Assembly (NCBI RefSeq): GCF_003987255.1
Contig: NZ_PIQC01000005.1
Span: forward strand, 62,001 to 126,000
Reading direction: 5' to 3'
Origin: Idiomarina ramblicola
GTDB lineage: Bacteria; Pseudomonadota; Gammaproteobacteria; Enterobacterales; Alteromonadaceae
DNA length: 64,000 nucleotides
The notes under the pieces are model-generated. The model was not told where the DNA came from. It saw only the letters and a list, made by a program, of their open reading frames with translations, and searched no databases. This document shows, one piece after another, positions 47,514 through 58,526 of the stretch (position 1 is its first letter; every line of letters starts with the position of its first letter). The translations under genes and the position numbers were made by a program.

Positions 47514-48404
47514 GTGAGCCTTAACGTGACCCTCTTAATTCTGATTACTTTACTTTGGGCCGCCAGTTTTTCGCTAATCGGCGTTTACCTTGCCGGCCAG
47601 GTTGACGGTTATATTGTTGTGTTTATCCGCATGATTTTAGCACTGATAACCGTGTTACCGTTATTTCGTTGGCGGCATCTGTCTCCCAAAAGTGGGCAGC
47701 TACCTCAACTGACTAAACTGGCCGTTATTGGCGCTATACAAATTGGCGCCATGTATTTGTTTCTTTACCATGCGTTTTTGTATTTGAGCGTTGCCGAAGT
47801 GCTTTTGTTCACTATTTTTACACCGCTCTACATAACCCTCATTGATGAACTCATACTTAACCGCAAGCATTTACCTCTTTTATGGTGGATTGCCGCGGCA
47901 GTGTCCGTTTGCGGTGCGGCCATAATTCGGTATCAACCGCTGTCTGATGATTTCATCACTGGTTTCCTTTTAATTCAGGCCGCCAATGCTTGCTTTGCCT
48001 TAGGTCAAGTTGCTTATAAACGCTTACCGACCGGTAAGACATTGGCGCAAAGTCAGCAGTTTGCTGCGTTTTTCTTTGGTGCCAGTGTTATTGCCGGCCT
48101 GGGTGTTTTGCTTTTTGCTGACCTAAACATGATGCCTGCAACTAACCTCCAGTGGGGCATTTTACTGTGGCTAGGTATTGTCGCCTCAGGCCTTGGTTAC
48201 CTTGGCTGGAACCTTGCCAGTAAATGGGTCAACACCGGACAGCTTGCCACTATGAACAATGCCTTAATTCCCGCTGGAATTCTGGTTAATGTCTTATTCT
48301 GGGAACAATCCTTTGACTACACCCGTTTAAGCATCGGAGCTTTAATCATCATACTCGCTGTATGGCTGGCGGGACGAGCTCAAAAATTGAAGCCCGCCCG
48401 CTAG
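47514..48404 (+). CDS. EamA/DMT-family transporter
   Basis: A 296-residue membrane protein with about ten helices arranged as two EamA repeats, typical of drug/metabolite exporters. The GTG start at 47514 puts the first helix right at the N-terminus. Its place between the valine operon and the thiolase gene is suggestive of amino acid or related metabolite transport, but the substrate cannot be read from sequence. The divergent region to mmsA contains the 10-bp palindrome CTAAATTTAG (47500-47509). Confidence 0.83.
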   Translation: MSLNVTLLILITLLWAASFSLIGVYLAGQVDGYIVVFIRMILALITVLPLFRWRHLSPKSGQLPQLTKLAVIGAIQIGAMYLFLYHAFLYLSVAEVLLFTIFTPLYITLIDELILNRKHLPLLWWIAAAVSVCGAAIIRYQPLSDDFITGFLLIQAANACFALGQVAYKRLPTGKTLAQSQQFAAFFFGASVIAGLGVLLFADLNMMPATNLQWGILLWLGIVASGLGYLGWNLASKWVNTGQLATMNNALIPAGILVNVLFWEQSFDYTRLSIGALIIILAVWLAGRAQKLKPAR

Positions 48405-48414
48405 TCAGCCGGTA

Positions 48415-49596
48415 TTACATCATCTCTACCGCCAGAGCAACGGCTTCACCACCACCGATACACAGTGAGGTGACACCACGCTTCTGGCCTTTTTGTTTCA
48501 ATGCATGTAGCAAGGTAACCAATAAACGCGCACCACTTGCGCCAATTGGATGTCCCAGAGCACAAGCTCCGCCATGCACATTGACTTTAGCCGGGTCTAA
48601 CTTCATTTGCTGAATAGCCAGCATGGTCACCATGGCAAAGGCTTCGTTAATTTCCCATAAATCGACGTCGTCTTTTGTCCACTCCAGCTTGCTCAACAAT
48701 GAATTCATTGCACCGATTGGTGCAACGGTAAATTCAGACGGTGCCTGCGAGTGTGTCGTGTGGCCCATAACTCGTGCCAGCGGCTGCAAGCCTTTCGCTT
48801 TTGCTTCGCTTTCACGCATTAAGATAAGCGCCGCAGCACCATCAGAAATGGAGCTTGAGTTAGCCGCTGTGATAGTACCGTCTTTCTTAAAGGCAGCTCG
48901 CAGTTGAGGAATCTTATCCATGCGCGCCTTACCCGGCTGCTCGTCAGTATCTACCGTGACTTCACCTTTGCGGGTTGAATAGGTAACAGGCGTAATTTCA
49001 CCCTTAAAAAGCCCGTCTTTAATCGCTGTCTGAGCCTTAGTTAATGAGTGAATGGCAAAGTCATCCATCGCTTCACGGTTCAGGCCGTACTCATCAGCAG
49101 TGTCCTGCGCATAACAGCCCATCGCTTTATGTTCGTAGGCGTCTTCAAGGCCGTCCAGCATCATATGATCCAGTACTTGCCCGTGCCCCATGCGGTAGCC
49201 GCTGCGACCTTTCGGTAACATATAAGGTGCATTAGACATGCTTTCCATGCCGCCCGCGAGCACAACATCAGCAGAACCAGCTTTGATTAAGTCATGAGCC
49301 ATCATCGCGGCTTTTAAGCCCGAGCCGCAAACTTTGTTTATCGTGGTAGCACCGGTTGAGCGCGGTAACCCCGCATAGAGCATAGCTTGACGTGCAGGAG
49401 CTTGACCTAAGCCTGCCGGCAGCACGTTGCCCATGATAACTTCCGAAATATCATCGGCGGTTAAGCCGCTTTTACTCAACGCTGCCGTTATAGCTGCTGC
49501 GCCTAAATTAGGAGCGGAAACTTCACTCAAACTACCCTGAAAACCGCCCATTGGCGTACGGTTGGCCGCCACAATCACGATGGAATCGCTTGACAT
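48415..49596 (-). CDS. Acetyl-CoA C-acyltransferase (thiolase)
   Basis: A 393-residue thiolase. The acyl-binding cysteine is C90 in NKVCGSG; the histidine is in GGACALGHPIGASGAR and the second cysteine in SLCIGGGEA. It is most like biosynthetic acetoacetyl-CoA thiolase, so it could split acetoacetyl-CoA from leucine or 2-methylacetoacetyl-CoA from isoleucine. TTGGAGGA lies just before ATG. It diverges from liuR, and a 16-bp palindrome sits between the two genes. Confidence 0.92.
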   Translation of the reverse strand: MSSDSIVIVAANRTPMGGFQGSLSEVSAPNLGAAAITAALSKSGLTADDISEVIMGNVLPAGLGQAPARQAMLYAGLPRSTGATTINKVCGSGLKAAMMAHDLIKAGSADVVLAGGMESMSNAPYMLPKGRSGYRMGHGQVLDHMMLDGLEDAYEHKAMGCYAQDTADEYGLNREAMDDFAIHSLTKAQTAIKDGLFKGEITPVTYSTRKGEVTVDTDEQPGKARMDKIPQLRAAFKKDGTITAANSSSISDGAAALILMRESEAKAKGLQPLARVMGHTTHSQAPSEFTVAPIGAMNSLLSKLEWTKDDVDLWEINEAFAMVTMLAIQQMKLDPAKVNVHGGACALGHPIGASGARLLVTLLHALKQKGQKRGVTSLCIGGGEAVALAVEMM

Positions 49597-49613
49597 CTTT
49601 CCTCCAAATGCAC

Positions 49614-49629
49614 TTTACGTTAACGTAAA
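49614..49629. promoter_or_regulatory. 16-bp palindrome, candidate LiuR operator
   Basis: TTTACGTTAACGTAAA is a perfect palindrome, 18 bases from the thiolase start and 46 from the liuR start. MerR-family regulators such as LiuR bind dyads in their own promoters. I found no second full copy in this window, including in front of mmsA. Confidence 0.55.
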
Positions 49630-49674
49630 CTTCCTCTAAGCTTAGATCCCAGAGCAACCAAAAAGCAAGTACCG

Positions 49675-50094
49675 ATGGACAATAAAGTGACTTACAGTAT
49701 TGGTGAACTGGCAAAACAATTTGACATTACCACCCGCAGCATTCGTTTTTACGAAGACGAAGGCCTGCTCTCTCCCAGACGCCAGGGCCAACAGCGCATT
49801 TACACTAATAAAGACCGGGTTCGTTTAAAGCTCATTTTACGCGGTAAGCGACTAGGCTTTTCACTCGCTGAAACAGGTCGGTTATTTGAGCTGTACGATG
49901 CAGATAACAGCAGCGCGGCGCAGTTACAAAAAGTACTTGAGCTAATCAGCGAGAAAAAGCTCTCGCTCAAACAACAGATGGAAGATATTAATGTATTACT
50001 GACTGAGTTAAGTGGTCTTGAGCAGCGTTGTCAGGACGAGCTCGAGACTATCCACTCATCAGTTTCAGAAGTTCATTCTCAGGAGTCGTTATGA
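49675..50094 (+). CDS. liuR: MerR-family regulator LiuR
   Basis: A 139-residue MerR regulator: the winged helix ([26 protein letters not shown], about 7-32) is followed by a dimerisation coiled coil. It has no cysteine-rich metal-binding tail, having only one cysteine (in QRCQDE). Its place as first gene before liuA is the known position of LiuR, which controls branched-chain amino acid catabolism in proteobacteria. The stop overlaps the liuA ATG (ATGA). Confidence 0.9.
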   Translation: MDNKVTYSIGELAKQFDITTRSIRFYEDEGLLSPRRQGQQRIYTNKDRVRLKLILRGKRLGFSLAETGRLFELYDADNSSAAQLQKVLELISEKKLSLKQQMEDINVLLTELSGLEQRCQDELETIHSSVSEVHSQESL

Positions 50095-51260
50095 TCAGTC
50101 AATACACCACCTTTAACTTTGGGCTCGGCGAAACTGCCGACATGATCCGTGAGCAAGTCAACGCCTTTGCGCGTGACGAAATTGCCCCTCGCGCCGCTGA
50201 AATTGATGAAAAAAATGAATTCCCAAGCGACTTATGGCGCAAACTTGGCGATATGGGTCTGCTCGGTTTAACTGTTGCTGAAGAATATGGTGGTTCTGGC
50301 ATGGGCTACCTTGAGCACGTTATCGCAATGGAAGAAATTAGCCGCGCGTCCGCCTCTGTCGGTTTAAGCTACGGTGCTCATTCAAATCTCTGTGTAAATC
50401 AAATTCACCGCAACGGTAATGAAGAACAAAAACAAAAATACTTACCGAAGTTATGCAGTGGCGAGCACGTTGGTGCATTGGCAATGAGCGAACCCAACGC
50501 CGGCTCTGATGTCGTCAGTATGAAGCTGCGAGCAGAGAAAAAAGGCGATAACTACATCCTTAACGGCAATAAGATGTGGATCACAAACGGTCCTGAAGCC
50601 AATGTCTTTGTCATTTACGCAAAGACTGAACCCGAAAAGAACTCTCGTGGTATCACGGCCTTTATTGTTGAAAAAGACACACCAGGATTTAGCCAGGCGC
50701 AAAAGCTCGACAAACTGGGTATGCGTGGTTCAAATACCTGTGAACTGGTGTTTGAAGATGTTGAAGTGCCGGCAGAAAATATTCTGGGGGAGCTTAACGA
50801 CGGCGTTAAAGTGTTGATGAGTGGCCTGGATTACGAGCGGGCCGTTTTAGCAGCCGGTCCTTTAGGTATTATGCAAGCGTGTCTTGATACTTGCGTACCT
50901 TATATCCATGATCGTAAACAGTTCGGTAAAGAAATCGGCGAATTCCAGCTGGTGCAGGGAAAAGTGGCTGATATGTACACTCGCACTAATGCCGCGCGGG
51001 CTTATGTTTATGCGGTAGCCCAGTCTTGTGACCGCGGCGAAACCACACGTAAAGATGCCGCCGGCGCGATTCTTTACGCAGCCGAATTAGCTACCCAGCT
51101 TGCGCTGGACGCCATTCAGTTATTGGGCGGTAACGGCTACATTAACGAGTATCCGACAGGCCGTCTGCTACGCGACGCGAAGCTTTATGAAATCGGCGCT
51201 GGTACGTCGGAAATTCGTCGTATGCTCATTGGTCGTGAACTGTTCACTGAATCAAAATAA
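50091..51260 (+). CDS. liuA: Isovaleryl-CoA dehydrogenase
   Basis: First committed step of leucine degradation after the ketoacid stage: isovaleryl-CoA to 3-methylcrotonyl-CoA. It starts at ATG 50091 behind AGGAG, giving 389 residues. The catalytic base E249 is in [13 protein letters not shown], the position peculiar to isovaleryl-CoA dehydrogenases, while the C-terminal position carries GAGTSE instead of [14 protein letters not shown] binds flavin. This placement separates it clearly from the dehydrogenase at 44788. Confidence 0.95.
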   Translation: MISQYTTFNFGLGETADMIREQVNAFARDEIAPRAAEIDEKNEFPSDLWRKLGDMGLLGLTVAEEYGGSGMGYLEHVIAMEEISRASASVGLSYGAHSNLCVNQIHRNGNEEQKQKYLPKLCSGEHVGALAMSEPNAGSDVVSMKLRAEKKGDNYILNGNKMWITNGPEANVFVIYAKTEPEKNSRGITAFIVEKDTPGFSQAQKLDKLGMRGSNTCELVFEDVEVPAENILGELNDGVKVLMSGLDYERAVLAAGPLGIMQACLDTCVPYIHDRKQFGKEIGEFQLVQGKVADMYTRTNAARAYVYAVAQSCDRGETTRKDAAGAILYAAELATQLALDAIQLLGGNGYINEYPTGRLLRDAKLYEIGAGTSEIRRMLIGRELFTESK

Positions 51261-51275
51261 TAAGGAGGCAACGCC

Positions 51276-52883
51276 GTGGCGATTTTATCCAGTAAAATCA
51301 ACACCCGCGATGCACAATTTGCGGCTAATAGTGAGTCAATGCAGGCCGTCGTTAACGACTTGCAGGAAAAAGCGGCAAAGATCCATCAGGGTGGCGGTCC
51401 TAAGTATCAGGAGCGCCATTTATCCCGTGGTAAATTGCTGCCTCGCGACCGTATCAATAAATTGTTGGACGCGGGCTCGCCATTTTTAGAAATTGGCCAG
51501 TTTGCCGCCTGGGAATGTTACGAAGACTACGTTCCCTCCGCTGGTGTGGTAGCCGGTATTGGTCAGGTTGAAGGCACTGAGTGCATGATCATCGCCAACG
51601 ACGCTACAGTTAAAGGTGGCACTTATTACCCGCTGACCGTTAAAAAGCATCTACGCGCTCAGGAAATTGCTGAGCGTTGCCACCTGCCCTGTATTTACCT
51701 GGTGGACTCTGGCGGTGCCAACCTACCCCGTCAAGATGAAGTTTTCCCGGACAAAGAGCACTTTGGCCGCATTTTCTTTAATCAGGCGAATATGTCAGCC
51801 AAAGGCATTCCTCAAATTGCGGTGGTTATGGGCCTTTGCACTGCTGGCGGGGCGTACGTACCCGCGATGGCGGATGAAAGCGTTATTGTTAAAGAACAAG
51901 GTACTATTTTCTTAGCCGGTCCCCCGCTAGTTAAAGCGGCAACGGGTGAAGAAGTTTCAGCCGAAGAGCTTGGCGGCGCCGACGTGCACACACGTATTTC
52001 CGGTGTTGCGGATCATTTCGCTCACAACGATGAACACGCCTTAGCTTTAGCACGCCGCTCGGTAGCACGCCTTAACCGCGGTGAACCAACCAAACTCGAT
52101 CGTCAACCGGCTAAACCTCCGCGTTACGACGCAAAAGAGTTATACGGCATTGTCGGTACCGACCTGCGCAAGCCATACGATGTGCACGAAGTGATTGCGC
52201 GCATTGTTGATGACTCGGACTTTGACGAATTTAAAGCTAATTATGGCAATACACTGGTGACAGGCTTTGCCCGCATTGATGGTTATCCGGTGGGTATTGT
52301 GGCCAATAACGGTATTTTGTTCTCTGAGTCGGCACAAAAAGGCGCCCACTTTATTGAGCTTTGTGCCCAGCGCAAAATCCCACTGGTTTTCTTACAAAAC
52401 ATTACCGGCTTTATGGTCGGTAAAAAATACGAAGCCGAAGGCATTGCCAAGCACGGCGCGAAAATGGTGATGGCGGTTTCCTGTGCCAAAGTGCCTAAGT
52501 TTACCGTGTTAATTGGTGGTAGCTATGGTGCCGGTAACTACGGCATGTGTGGCCGTGCTTATGATCCCACCATGATGTTCATGTGGCCAAACGCCCGTAT
52601 TTCGGTCATGGGTGGTGAACAAGCAGCCGGTGTTATGGCACAGGTCACCAAAGACAATTTGGCGCGTAAAGGCGAAAGCTTAAGCGAAGAAAAAGAACAA
52701 GAACTGAAAAAGCCCATTGTTGAGCAATACGATAAGCAAGGCCACCCTTACTATGCGTCAGCACGCTTGTGGGACGACGGCATTATTGACCCGGCACAAA
52801 CGCGCGAAGTTCTGGCATTGAGTCTTGCCGCTTCACTGAATGCACCGATTGAAGACAGCCGCTTCGGCGTCTTCCGCATGTAA
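51276..52883 (+). CDS. liuB: Methylcrotonyl-CoA carboxylase carboxyltransferase subunit
   Basis: Beta subunit that moves CO2 from carboxybiotin to 3-methylcrotonyl-CoA. It is 535 residues starting at GTG 51276, with a near-perfect AAGGAGG 8 bases upstream. The acyl-CoA domain carries [12 protein letters not shown] and [13 protein letters not shown]; the biotin domain carries [16 protein letters not shown] and [11 protein letters not shown]. It is 15 bases after liuA and 16 before liuC. Confidence 0.96.
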   Translation: MAILSSKINTRDAQFAANSESMQAVVNDLQEKAAKIHQGGGPKYQERHLSRGKLLPRDRINKLLDAGSPFLEIGQFAAWECYEDYVPSAGVVAGIGQVEGTECMIIANDATVKGGTYYPLTVKKHLRAQEIAERCHLPCIYLVDSGGANLPRQDEVFPDKEHFGRIFFNQANMSAKGIPQIAVVMGLCTAGGAYVPAMADESVIVKEQGTIFLAGPPLVKAATGEEVSAEELGGADVHTRISGVADHFAHNDEHALALARRSVARLNRGEPTKLDRQPAKPPRYDAKELYGIVGTDLRKPYDVHEVIARIVDDSDFDEFKANYGNTLVTGFARIDGYPVGIVANNGILFSESAQKGAHFIELCAQRKIPLVFLQNITGFMVGKKYEAEGIAKHGAKMVMAVSCAKVPKFTVLIGGSYGAGNYGMCGRAYDPTMMFMWPNARISVMGGEQAAGVMAQVTKDNLARKGESLSEEKEQELKKPIVEQYDKQGHPYYASARLWDDGIIDPAQTREVLALSLAASLNAPIEDSRFGVFRM

Positions 52884-52899
52884 TCGGAGGTTATTAATA

Positions 52900-53685
52900 A
52901 TGGCGAAATACACAGAGCTTGATATCAACAGCCAAGGCGTTGCAACGCTGACTTTAAACCGCCCGGATGTTCACAACGCTTTTGACGATGTGATGATTGC
53001 GGAACTACTGCAGGCATTAAAAGAAGTTGAAGAAAGTGATAGCGCGAGAGTGCTGGTGCTTCGCTCAGAAGGCAAAAACTTCTCAGCCGGGGCCGATCTC
53101 AACTGGATGCGCTCCATGGCCGATAAAAACTACCAGCAAAACGTCGATGACGCTGGCGAGCTTGGGCTGTTAATGGAGCGTCTGGATTTGCTCAGCAAAC
53201 CCAGCATTGCTTTAGTACAGGGGGCAGCTTTTGGCGGTGCCGTGGGCCTTGCCGCCTGCTGCGACATTGTGCTGGCGCAACCGCGCAGTAGTTTCTGCTT
53301 GAGTGAAGTCAAAATTGGCCTGATTCCTGCGGTTATCAGTCCTTATGTTGTACGCACTATTGGCGAACGCCAGTCGCGTCGCTACATGCTGACTGCAGAA
53401 CGTTTCTTTGCCGACAAGGCTCTGGAGCTGGGTTTGGTTAACGAAGTTGTTGAAAATTTCGACGAGCCCCTGAATAAGCTATTAGAATCTCTTTTAGCCA
53501 ATAGTCCACAAGCGTTAGGTGCCTGTAAGCAATTGATTCGCAATGTCGGTTCACGTCCTATTGATAAAGACGTACGTAAACACACCATTAAAGCCATTGC
53601 CGAAATTCGCGTCTCGGACGAAGGTCAGGAAGGACTCAGCGCGTTTCTTGAAAAACGCTCCGCCGCCTGGCTTAAACAGAATTAA
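52900..53685 (+). CDS. liuC: Methylglutaconyl-CoA hydratase
   Basis: Crotonase-family hydratase converting 3-methylglutaconyl-CoA to HMG-CoA. I start it at ATG 52900 behind GGAGG (261 residues); the longer frame from 52840 lies inside liuB. The oxyanion sequence NFSAGADLNWM and GAAFGGAVGLAACCDI are conserved, with the glutamate in LSEVKIGLIPAV. Its role is fixed by position between the two carboxylase genes. It might also hydrate other enoyl-CoAs, since the valine operon lacks its own hydratase. Confidence 0.92.
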   Translation: MAKYTELDINSQGVATLTLNRPDVHNAFDDVMIAELLQALKEVEESDSARVLVLRSEGKNFSAGADLNWMRSMADKNYQQNVDDAGELGLLMERLDLLSKPSIALVQGAAFGGAVGLAACCDIVLAQPRSSFCLSEVKIGLIPAVISPYVVRTIGERQSRRYMLTAERFFADKALELGLVNEVVENFDEPLNKLLESLLANSPQALGACKQLIRNVGSRPIDKDVRKHTIKAIAEIRVSDEGQEGLSAFLEKRSAAWLKQN

Positions 53686-53699
53686 CAACAGGTCTCATT

Positions 53700-55670
53700 A
53701 TGATCAAAACATTATTGATTGCGAACCGTGGTGAAATTGCCTGTCGTATTATCGCCACAGCTAAAAAAATGGGTATCCGAACCGTAGCGGTATTTTCTGA
53801 TGCCGACCGCAAATCACGCCACGTGAAGCTGGCAGATCAGGCCGTGCATATTGGCCCGGCAGCCAGCACCGAAAGTTACCTGCGTGGTGACAAAATCATT
53901 GCTGCAGCTAAACAAACCGGCGCTGAAGCCATTCACCCTGGCTATGGTTTTCTTTCAGAGAACGAAGATTTCGCTGACCAGTGTCAGGCTAACGATATTA
54001 TCTTTGTTGGCCCGCCAGTAGCATCCATTGCAGCTATGGGCTCGAAGAGCGCAGCGAAATCTATTATGCAGGACGCCGGCGTTCCACTGGTTCCGGGCTA
54101 CCACGGCAGTGAACAGGATATTGAAACGCTAAAAGCCGAAGCTGAAAAAGTCGGCTTCCCGTTACTGCTGAAAGCGGCGTACGGCGGCGGTGGTAAAGGT
54201 ATGCGTGTGGTCGAAAATATGAGCGAATTTGATGAAGCTCTGAATTCGGCGAAACGCGAAGCAAACTCTTCTTTCGGTAACGATAAAATGCTGATGGAGC
54301 GTTTTATTCGTAACCCTCGACACGTTGAGATTCAGGTGTTCACCGATGAACACGGTAACGCCGTTTACCTGGCAGAGCGCGATTGTTCAGTACAGCGCCG
54401 TCACCAAAAGGTGCTTGAAGAGGCTCCGGCTCCGGCATTAACCGAAAAAACACGTACGGAAATGGGCGAAGCCGCCATTCGCGCCGCTCAGGCAATAGAC
54501 TACGTTGGAGCAGGTACGGTTGAGTTTCTGTTTGACCAAAGTGGCGAATTTTATTTCATGGAAATGAACACCCGCTTACAGGTTGAGCATCCGGTTACAG
54601 AAATGATCACCGGGCAGGATTTAGTCGAATGGCAATTATTGGTTGCATCCGGTCAGCCACTACCTTTGGCACAGAATGACATTCAGGTAAACGGTCACGC
54701 GTTTGAAGCACGGATTTACGCTGAAGATCCGGACAACGACTTTTTACCTTGCACCGGTACCATTAAGCACTTGCGTACCCCGGAAGAAGAAAACGGTGTT
54801 CGTATTGATACGGGCATTGAACAAGGCGACGAAATTTCTGCTTTCTACGACCCAATGATCGCAAAGTTGATCGTCTGGGACACTGACCGTACCCGTGCCC
54901 TGCTGCGCTTACAAAAAGCCTTACGTGAGTACCGTTTAACCGGCCTGACGACGAACGTCGACTTTTTGCATCGTTTGGCTTCTCATCCGGAGTTTGTGAA
55001 AACTAATCTCACTACTGAGTTTATCCAACAACATCAAGAAAAGTTGCTGCCGGATAGCTCTGTGAATTATCAACAAATTGCGACCGAAGCCGCTTTGTTT
55101 GATATTAGCCAACGCCAGCAGCAACGCGGCACATCACCGTGGCAAAGTGGCAATGCGTTTAGAATGAATTCAGCGGCGACACACAACGTTCCATTGCAGT
55201 TTGGCGAAGAAACTTATGCTATCTCATTAATTGAAACTGCCTCAGGTGAATTCCTGCAACAGATTGATGAAGAAAGCATTCGTTGGCAAGCGTCTTTAAC
55301 CGACGACAAACTCACGCTAACTGCAGGTAGTATGCGCTACCATCGTTACGTCAGTGCCGATGACCAGCAAATTACCATTTTTACTGATAATGGCCCGGTC
55401 ATTTTCCATCGGCACCGTGTGACGGATACCCTATCCGACGAAACTGCCCATGGTGGCCATGTTGCACCAATGAACGGTACCATCATGGAAGTGCTTGTTG
55501 AAAAAGGCGATACTGTTGAAAAAGACCAACCGCTTGTCATTATGGAAGCCATGAAAATGGAATACACCATTCGCGCGGGTCACGAAGGTGAAGTTACCGA
55601 CATCTTCTTTGCCGCTGGTGACTTAGTCAGTGACGGTGACGAGCTTATTGCAGTTAGTGAAGCGGAGTAA
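53700..55670 (+). CDS. liuD: Methylcrotonyl-CoA carboxylase biotin-containing subunit
   Basis: Alpha subunit with biotin carboxylase and carrier domains, 656 residues. The carboxylase domain (1-450) carries the ATP loop [10 protein letters not shown] and [14 protein letters not shown]. The C-terminal BCCP domain has the biotinylation motif MEAMKME with lysine near 619. The 585-residue-and-up linker follows the MCC pattern. It is 14 bases after liuC and 2 before liuE. Confidence 0.96.
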   Translation: MIKTLLIANRGEIACRIIATAKKMGIRTVAVFSDADRKSRHVKLADQAVHIGPAASTESYLRGDKIIAAAKQTGAEAIHPGYGFLSENEDFADQCQANDIIFVGPPVASIAAMGSKSAAKSIMQDAGVPLVPGYHGSEQDIETLKAEAEKVGFPLLLKAAYGGGGKGMRVVENMSEFDEALNSAKREANSSFGNDKMLMERFIRNPRHVEIQVFTDEHGNAVYLAERDCSVQRRHQKVLEEAPAPALTEKTRTEMGEAAIRAAQAIDYVGAGTVEFLFDQSGEFYFMEMNTRLQVEHPVTEMITGQDLVEWQLLVASGQPLPLAQNDIQVNGHAFEARIYAEDPDNDFLPCTGTIKHLRTPEEENGVRIDTGIEQGDEISAFYDPMIAKLIVWDTDRTRALLRLQKALREYRLTGLTTNVDFLHRLASHPEFVKTNLTTEFIQQHQEKLLPDSSVNYQQIATEAALFDISQRQQQRGTSPWQSGNAFRMNSAATHNVPLQFGEETYAISLIETASGEFLQQIDEESIRWQASLTDDKLTLTAGSMRYHRYVSADDQQITIFTDNGPVIFHRHRVTDTLSDETAHGGHVAPMNGTIMEVLVEKGDTVEKDQPLVIMEAMKMEYTIRAGHEGEVTDIFFAAGDLVSDGDELIAVSEAE

Positions 55671-55672
55671 CC

Positions 55673-56578
55673 ATGGCCATTGCAGAAAAAATAAAGATCG
55701 TCGAAGTAGGCCCGCGTGATGGTTTGCAAAATGAAACGGCCGTTTCTGTTGATGCAAAAGTAGCTTTGATTGAAGCGCTGGCTGATGCTGGCGTTTCCTA
55801 CATTGAGAGTGCCAGTTTTGTTAGCCCTAAATGGGTGCCGCAAATGGCCGACAGCAGCGCGGTTATGGAGCAAATGACGCGCCGTCCTGGCGTCACCTAC
55901 GCGGGTTTAACACCCAATTTGAAAGGTTTTGAAGCAGCCGTTGCGGCCAATATGGACGAAGTTGCCGTATTCGGTGCAGCGTCTGAAGCCTTTACACAAA
56001 AAAACATAAACTGCAGTATTGATGAATCGCTGGAGCGGTTTAAACCCGTTATTGCAGCAGCCAAGGAAAAAAGCATACCCGTTCGAGGTTATGTGTCCTG
56101 TGTTCTAGGCTGCCCTTATCAGGGTGAGGTGCCGCTGGAAAGTGTGGTTAAAGTGGCCAAAGCACTTTATGACATGGGTTGCTACGAAGTTTCACTGGGC
56201 GATACTATCGGTGTCGGAACGCCGTTAAAAGCACAAGAAATGCTCGCTGCAGTAGCGGAAAAAGTACCAATGGAAAAGTTGGCACTGCACTTCCACAATA
56301 CCTATGGGCAGGCTTTGGCTAATATTATGGCCTGCCTTCCGCTCGGCGTTGCCACTATCGATTCTGCCGTCGCAGGTTTAGGCGGATGTCCATACGCTAA
56401 AGGTGCCAGTGGCAATGTCGCCACCGAAGATGTCGTTTACATGCTAAACGGTATGGGGATAAAGACAGGCATCGATCTGAATAAGTTAATCGCTGCCGGG
56501 GTCGATATTTGTCAGCATTTAGCACATGGCCCTCGCTCGCAAGTTGCGATAGCAGAATTGGCAAAACAAGGGGACTAA
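55673..56578 (+). CDS. liuE: Hydroxymethylglutaryl-CoA lyase
   Basis: Splits HMG-CoA into acetoacetate and acetyl-CoA, ending the leucine pathway. It is a 301-residue TIM barrel with [11 protein letters not shown] at the N-terminus, metal histidines in ALHFHNTYG and the active-site cysteine in [14 protein letters not shown]. It abuts liuD and the acetoacetyl-CoA synthetase gene (1-base gap). Confidence 0.97.
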   Translation: MAIAEKIKIVEVGPRDGLQNETAVSVDAKVALIEALADAGVSYIESASFVSPKWVPQMADSSAVMEQMTRRPGVTYAGLTPNLKGFEAAVAANMDEVAVFGAASEAFTQKNINCSIDESLERFKPVIAAAKEKSIPVRGYVSCVLGCPYQGEVPLESVVKVAKALYDMGCYEVSLGDTIGVGTPLKAQEMLAAVAEKVPMEKLALHFHNTYGQALANIMACLPLGVATIDSAVAGLGGCPYAKGASGNVATEDVVYMLNGMGIKTGIDLNKLIAAGVDICQHLAHGPRSQVAIAELAKQGD

Positions 56579-56579
56579 A

Positions 56580-58523
56580 ATGACTTCAGAAGCATTATGG
56601 CAACCGTCAGCAGATGCCATTGCCAATGCCCGCATGACGGATTTCCTGCAACAAGTGAATACAGAACAAGACGTAGCACTGGCCAATTACCATGATCTTT
56701 ATCAGTGGTCAGTAGAAAACGACGAAAGCTTCTGGTCTCTGGTGTGGGACTATTTTGATGTCATTGGTGACAAGGGCTCAACTATCGTCACCGATAAAGC
56801 AAAGATGCCGGGTGCCAAATGGTTTCCTGAAGCTAAGCTCAATTTTGCCGAAAACTTGTTACGCCATAAAGATGACCATATTGCTCTTATTTTTCGAGGC
56901 GAAAACGGCGCCAGACAACAGCTGACTTTTGCTGAACTAAACCATGAAGTTGCCGCCTTTGCGGCAGGTTTACGTCAACATGGCGTCGAAGCCGGTGACC
57001 GTGTTGCCGCCATGATGCCTAACTGCATTGAGACCATTATTGGTATGCTGGCAACCACCAGCATTGGCGCTATCTGGTCGTCCTGCTCTCCGGACTTTGG
57101 TGTTCAGGGTGTGCTTGACCGCTTTGGTCAAATAGAGCCTAAAGTTCTGATTACCGTGGACGGCTATTTTTATAACGGCAAAAACCTCAACATAAAAAGC
57201 AAAACCGCGGATATTATAAAAGAAATAAAAAGCATTGAAGCCACCGTTGTGGTCAATTTCAGTCAGCAAAAAGACCGCCTTAAAGGTGAAAATGTTTTTG
57301 CCTGGAATGACTTCGGCGATGCCGAACAAACACAAATAGACTTTGTTCCTCGTAATTTTAATGATCCGCTCTATATTATGTTTTCATCTGGCACCACGGG
57401 CGTACCTAAATGTATTGTTCACGGTACCGGTGGCACGCTGTTGCAGCATTTAAAAGAGCACGGCCTGCACACAGACCTGGATCGTGACGATAACCTATTC
57501 TATTTCACTACCTGTGGCTGGATGATGTGGAACTGGTTAGTCAGCGGCTTGGCTGTTGGCGCAACTCTGACTTTATTTGATGGTTCTCCTTTTGCTCCGG
57601 AACCCGAGTTTTTATGGGACGTTGCAGACGAAGAAGGCATTACCGTATTTGGTACCAGCGCAAAATACTTAGCGGCACTTGAAAAAGCCGACGTTAAACC
57701 AAGAGAAAGTCACAAGCTGGAAAAGCTGCGCAGTATCTTAACCACAGGTTCCGTGCTGCCGCCGGAAAGCTTTGATTACGTGTACCGCGACATTAAAAAA
57801 GACCTTTGTCTTTCGTCTATATCCGGTGGTACTGACATTGTCTCTTGTTTTGCCCTTGGCTGCCCTATCCTGCCTGTCTACCGCGGTGAATTGCAGTGCC
57901 GGGGACTCGGTTTAGCCGTCAATGTTTATGACGATAACGGCAAGCCAGTTCGTGGTGAAAAAGGCGAACTTGTCTGCGAAAACTCATTCCCTTGTATGCC
58001 AGTAAGCTTTTGGGGAGATGATGACGGTAAGCGCTATTACAACGCCTATTTTGCTCGTTTTGAAAACACCTGGGCCCACGGCGATTTCGCCGAACTAACA
58101 GAGCATAATGGTGTGATTATTTACGGCCGTTCCGATGCCGTTCTTAACCCCGGTGGCGTGCGTATTGGCACCGCTGAAATTTACCGTCAGGTAGAGAAGG
58201 TTGATGAAGTATTGGAAAGCATCGCCATTGGTCAGCAATACCAGGATGACGAGCGTGTCGTTCTTTTCGTTAAGTTAAGAGAAGGTATAGAGCTTAACGA
58301 CGAGCTGCGTCAAACCATTGCGAAAACCATTCGTGCAAACGCGACTCCACGTCACGTTCCTGCTGTAATTTTGCAGGTTGACGATATACCCCGTACTATA
58401 AGCGGTAAGATAGTCGAATTAGCGGTACGTAATGTGGTTCACGGTGAGCCCGTGAAGAACACGGATGCTCTGGCAAACCCAGAAGCTCTGGATTACTTCC
58501 GTGATAGAGAGGAGTTGCGTTAA
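56580..58523 (+). CDS. Acetoacetyl-CoA synthetase
   Basis: AMP-forming ligase that activates acetoacetate, the product of LiuE, so that a thiolase can yield two acetyl-CoA. It is 647 residues. The AMP motif is FSSGTTGVPKCIVHGTGG, with IISGGTDIV-like residues (SISGGTDIVSCF) in the middle and GRSDAVLNPGGVRIGTAEIYR in the C-terminal domain. The catalytic lysine is in ISGKIVE. Context and length favour acetoacetate over acetate or propionate. Confidence 0.93.
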   Translation: MTSEALWQPSADAIANARMTDFLQQVNTEQDVALANYHDLYQWSVENDESFWSLVWDYFDVIGDKGSTIVTDKAKMPGAKWFPEAKLNFAENLLRHKDDHIALIFRGENGARQQLTFAELNHEVAAFAAGLRQHGVEAGDRVAAMMPNCIETIIGMLATTSIGAIWSSCSPDFGVQGVLDRFGQIEPKVLITVDGYFYNGKNLNIKSKTADIIKEIKSIEATVVVNFSQQKDRLKGENVFAWNDFGDAEQTQIDFVPRNFNDPLYIMFSSGTTGVPKCIVHGTGGTLLQHLKEHGLHTDLDRDDNLFYFTTCGWMMWNWLVSGLAVGATLTLFDGSPFAPEPEFLWDVADEEGITVFGTSAKYLAALEKADVKPRESHKLEKLRSILTTGSVLPPESFDYVYRDIKKDLCLSSISGGTDIVSCFALGCPILPVYRGELQCRGLGLAVNVYDDNGKPVRGEKGELVCENSFPCMPVSFWGDDDGKRYYNAYFARFENTWAHGDFAELTEHNGVIIYGRSDAVLNPGGVRIGTAEIYRQVEKVDEVLESIAIGQQYQDDERVVLFVKLREGIELNDELRQTIAKTIRANATPRHVPAVILQVDDIPRTISGKIVELAVRNVVHGEPVKNTDALANPEALDYFRDREELR

Positions 58524-58526
58524 TCC

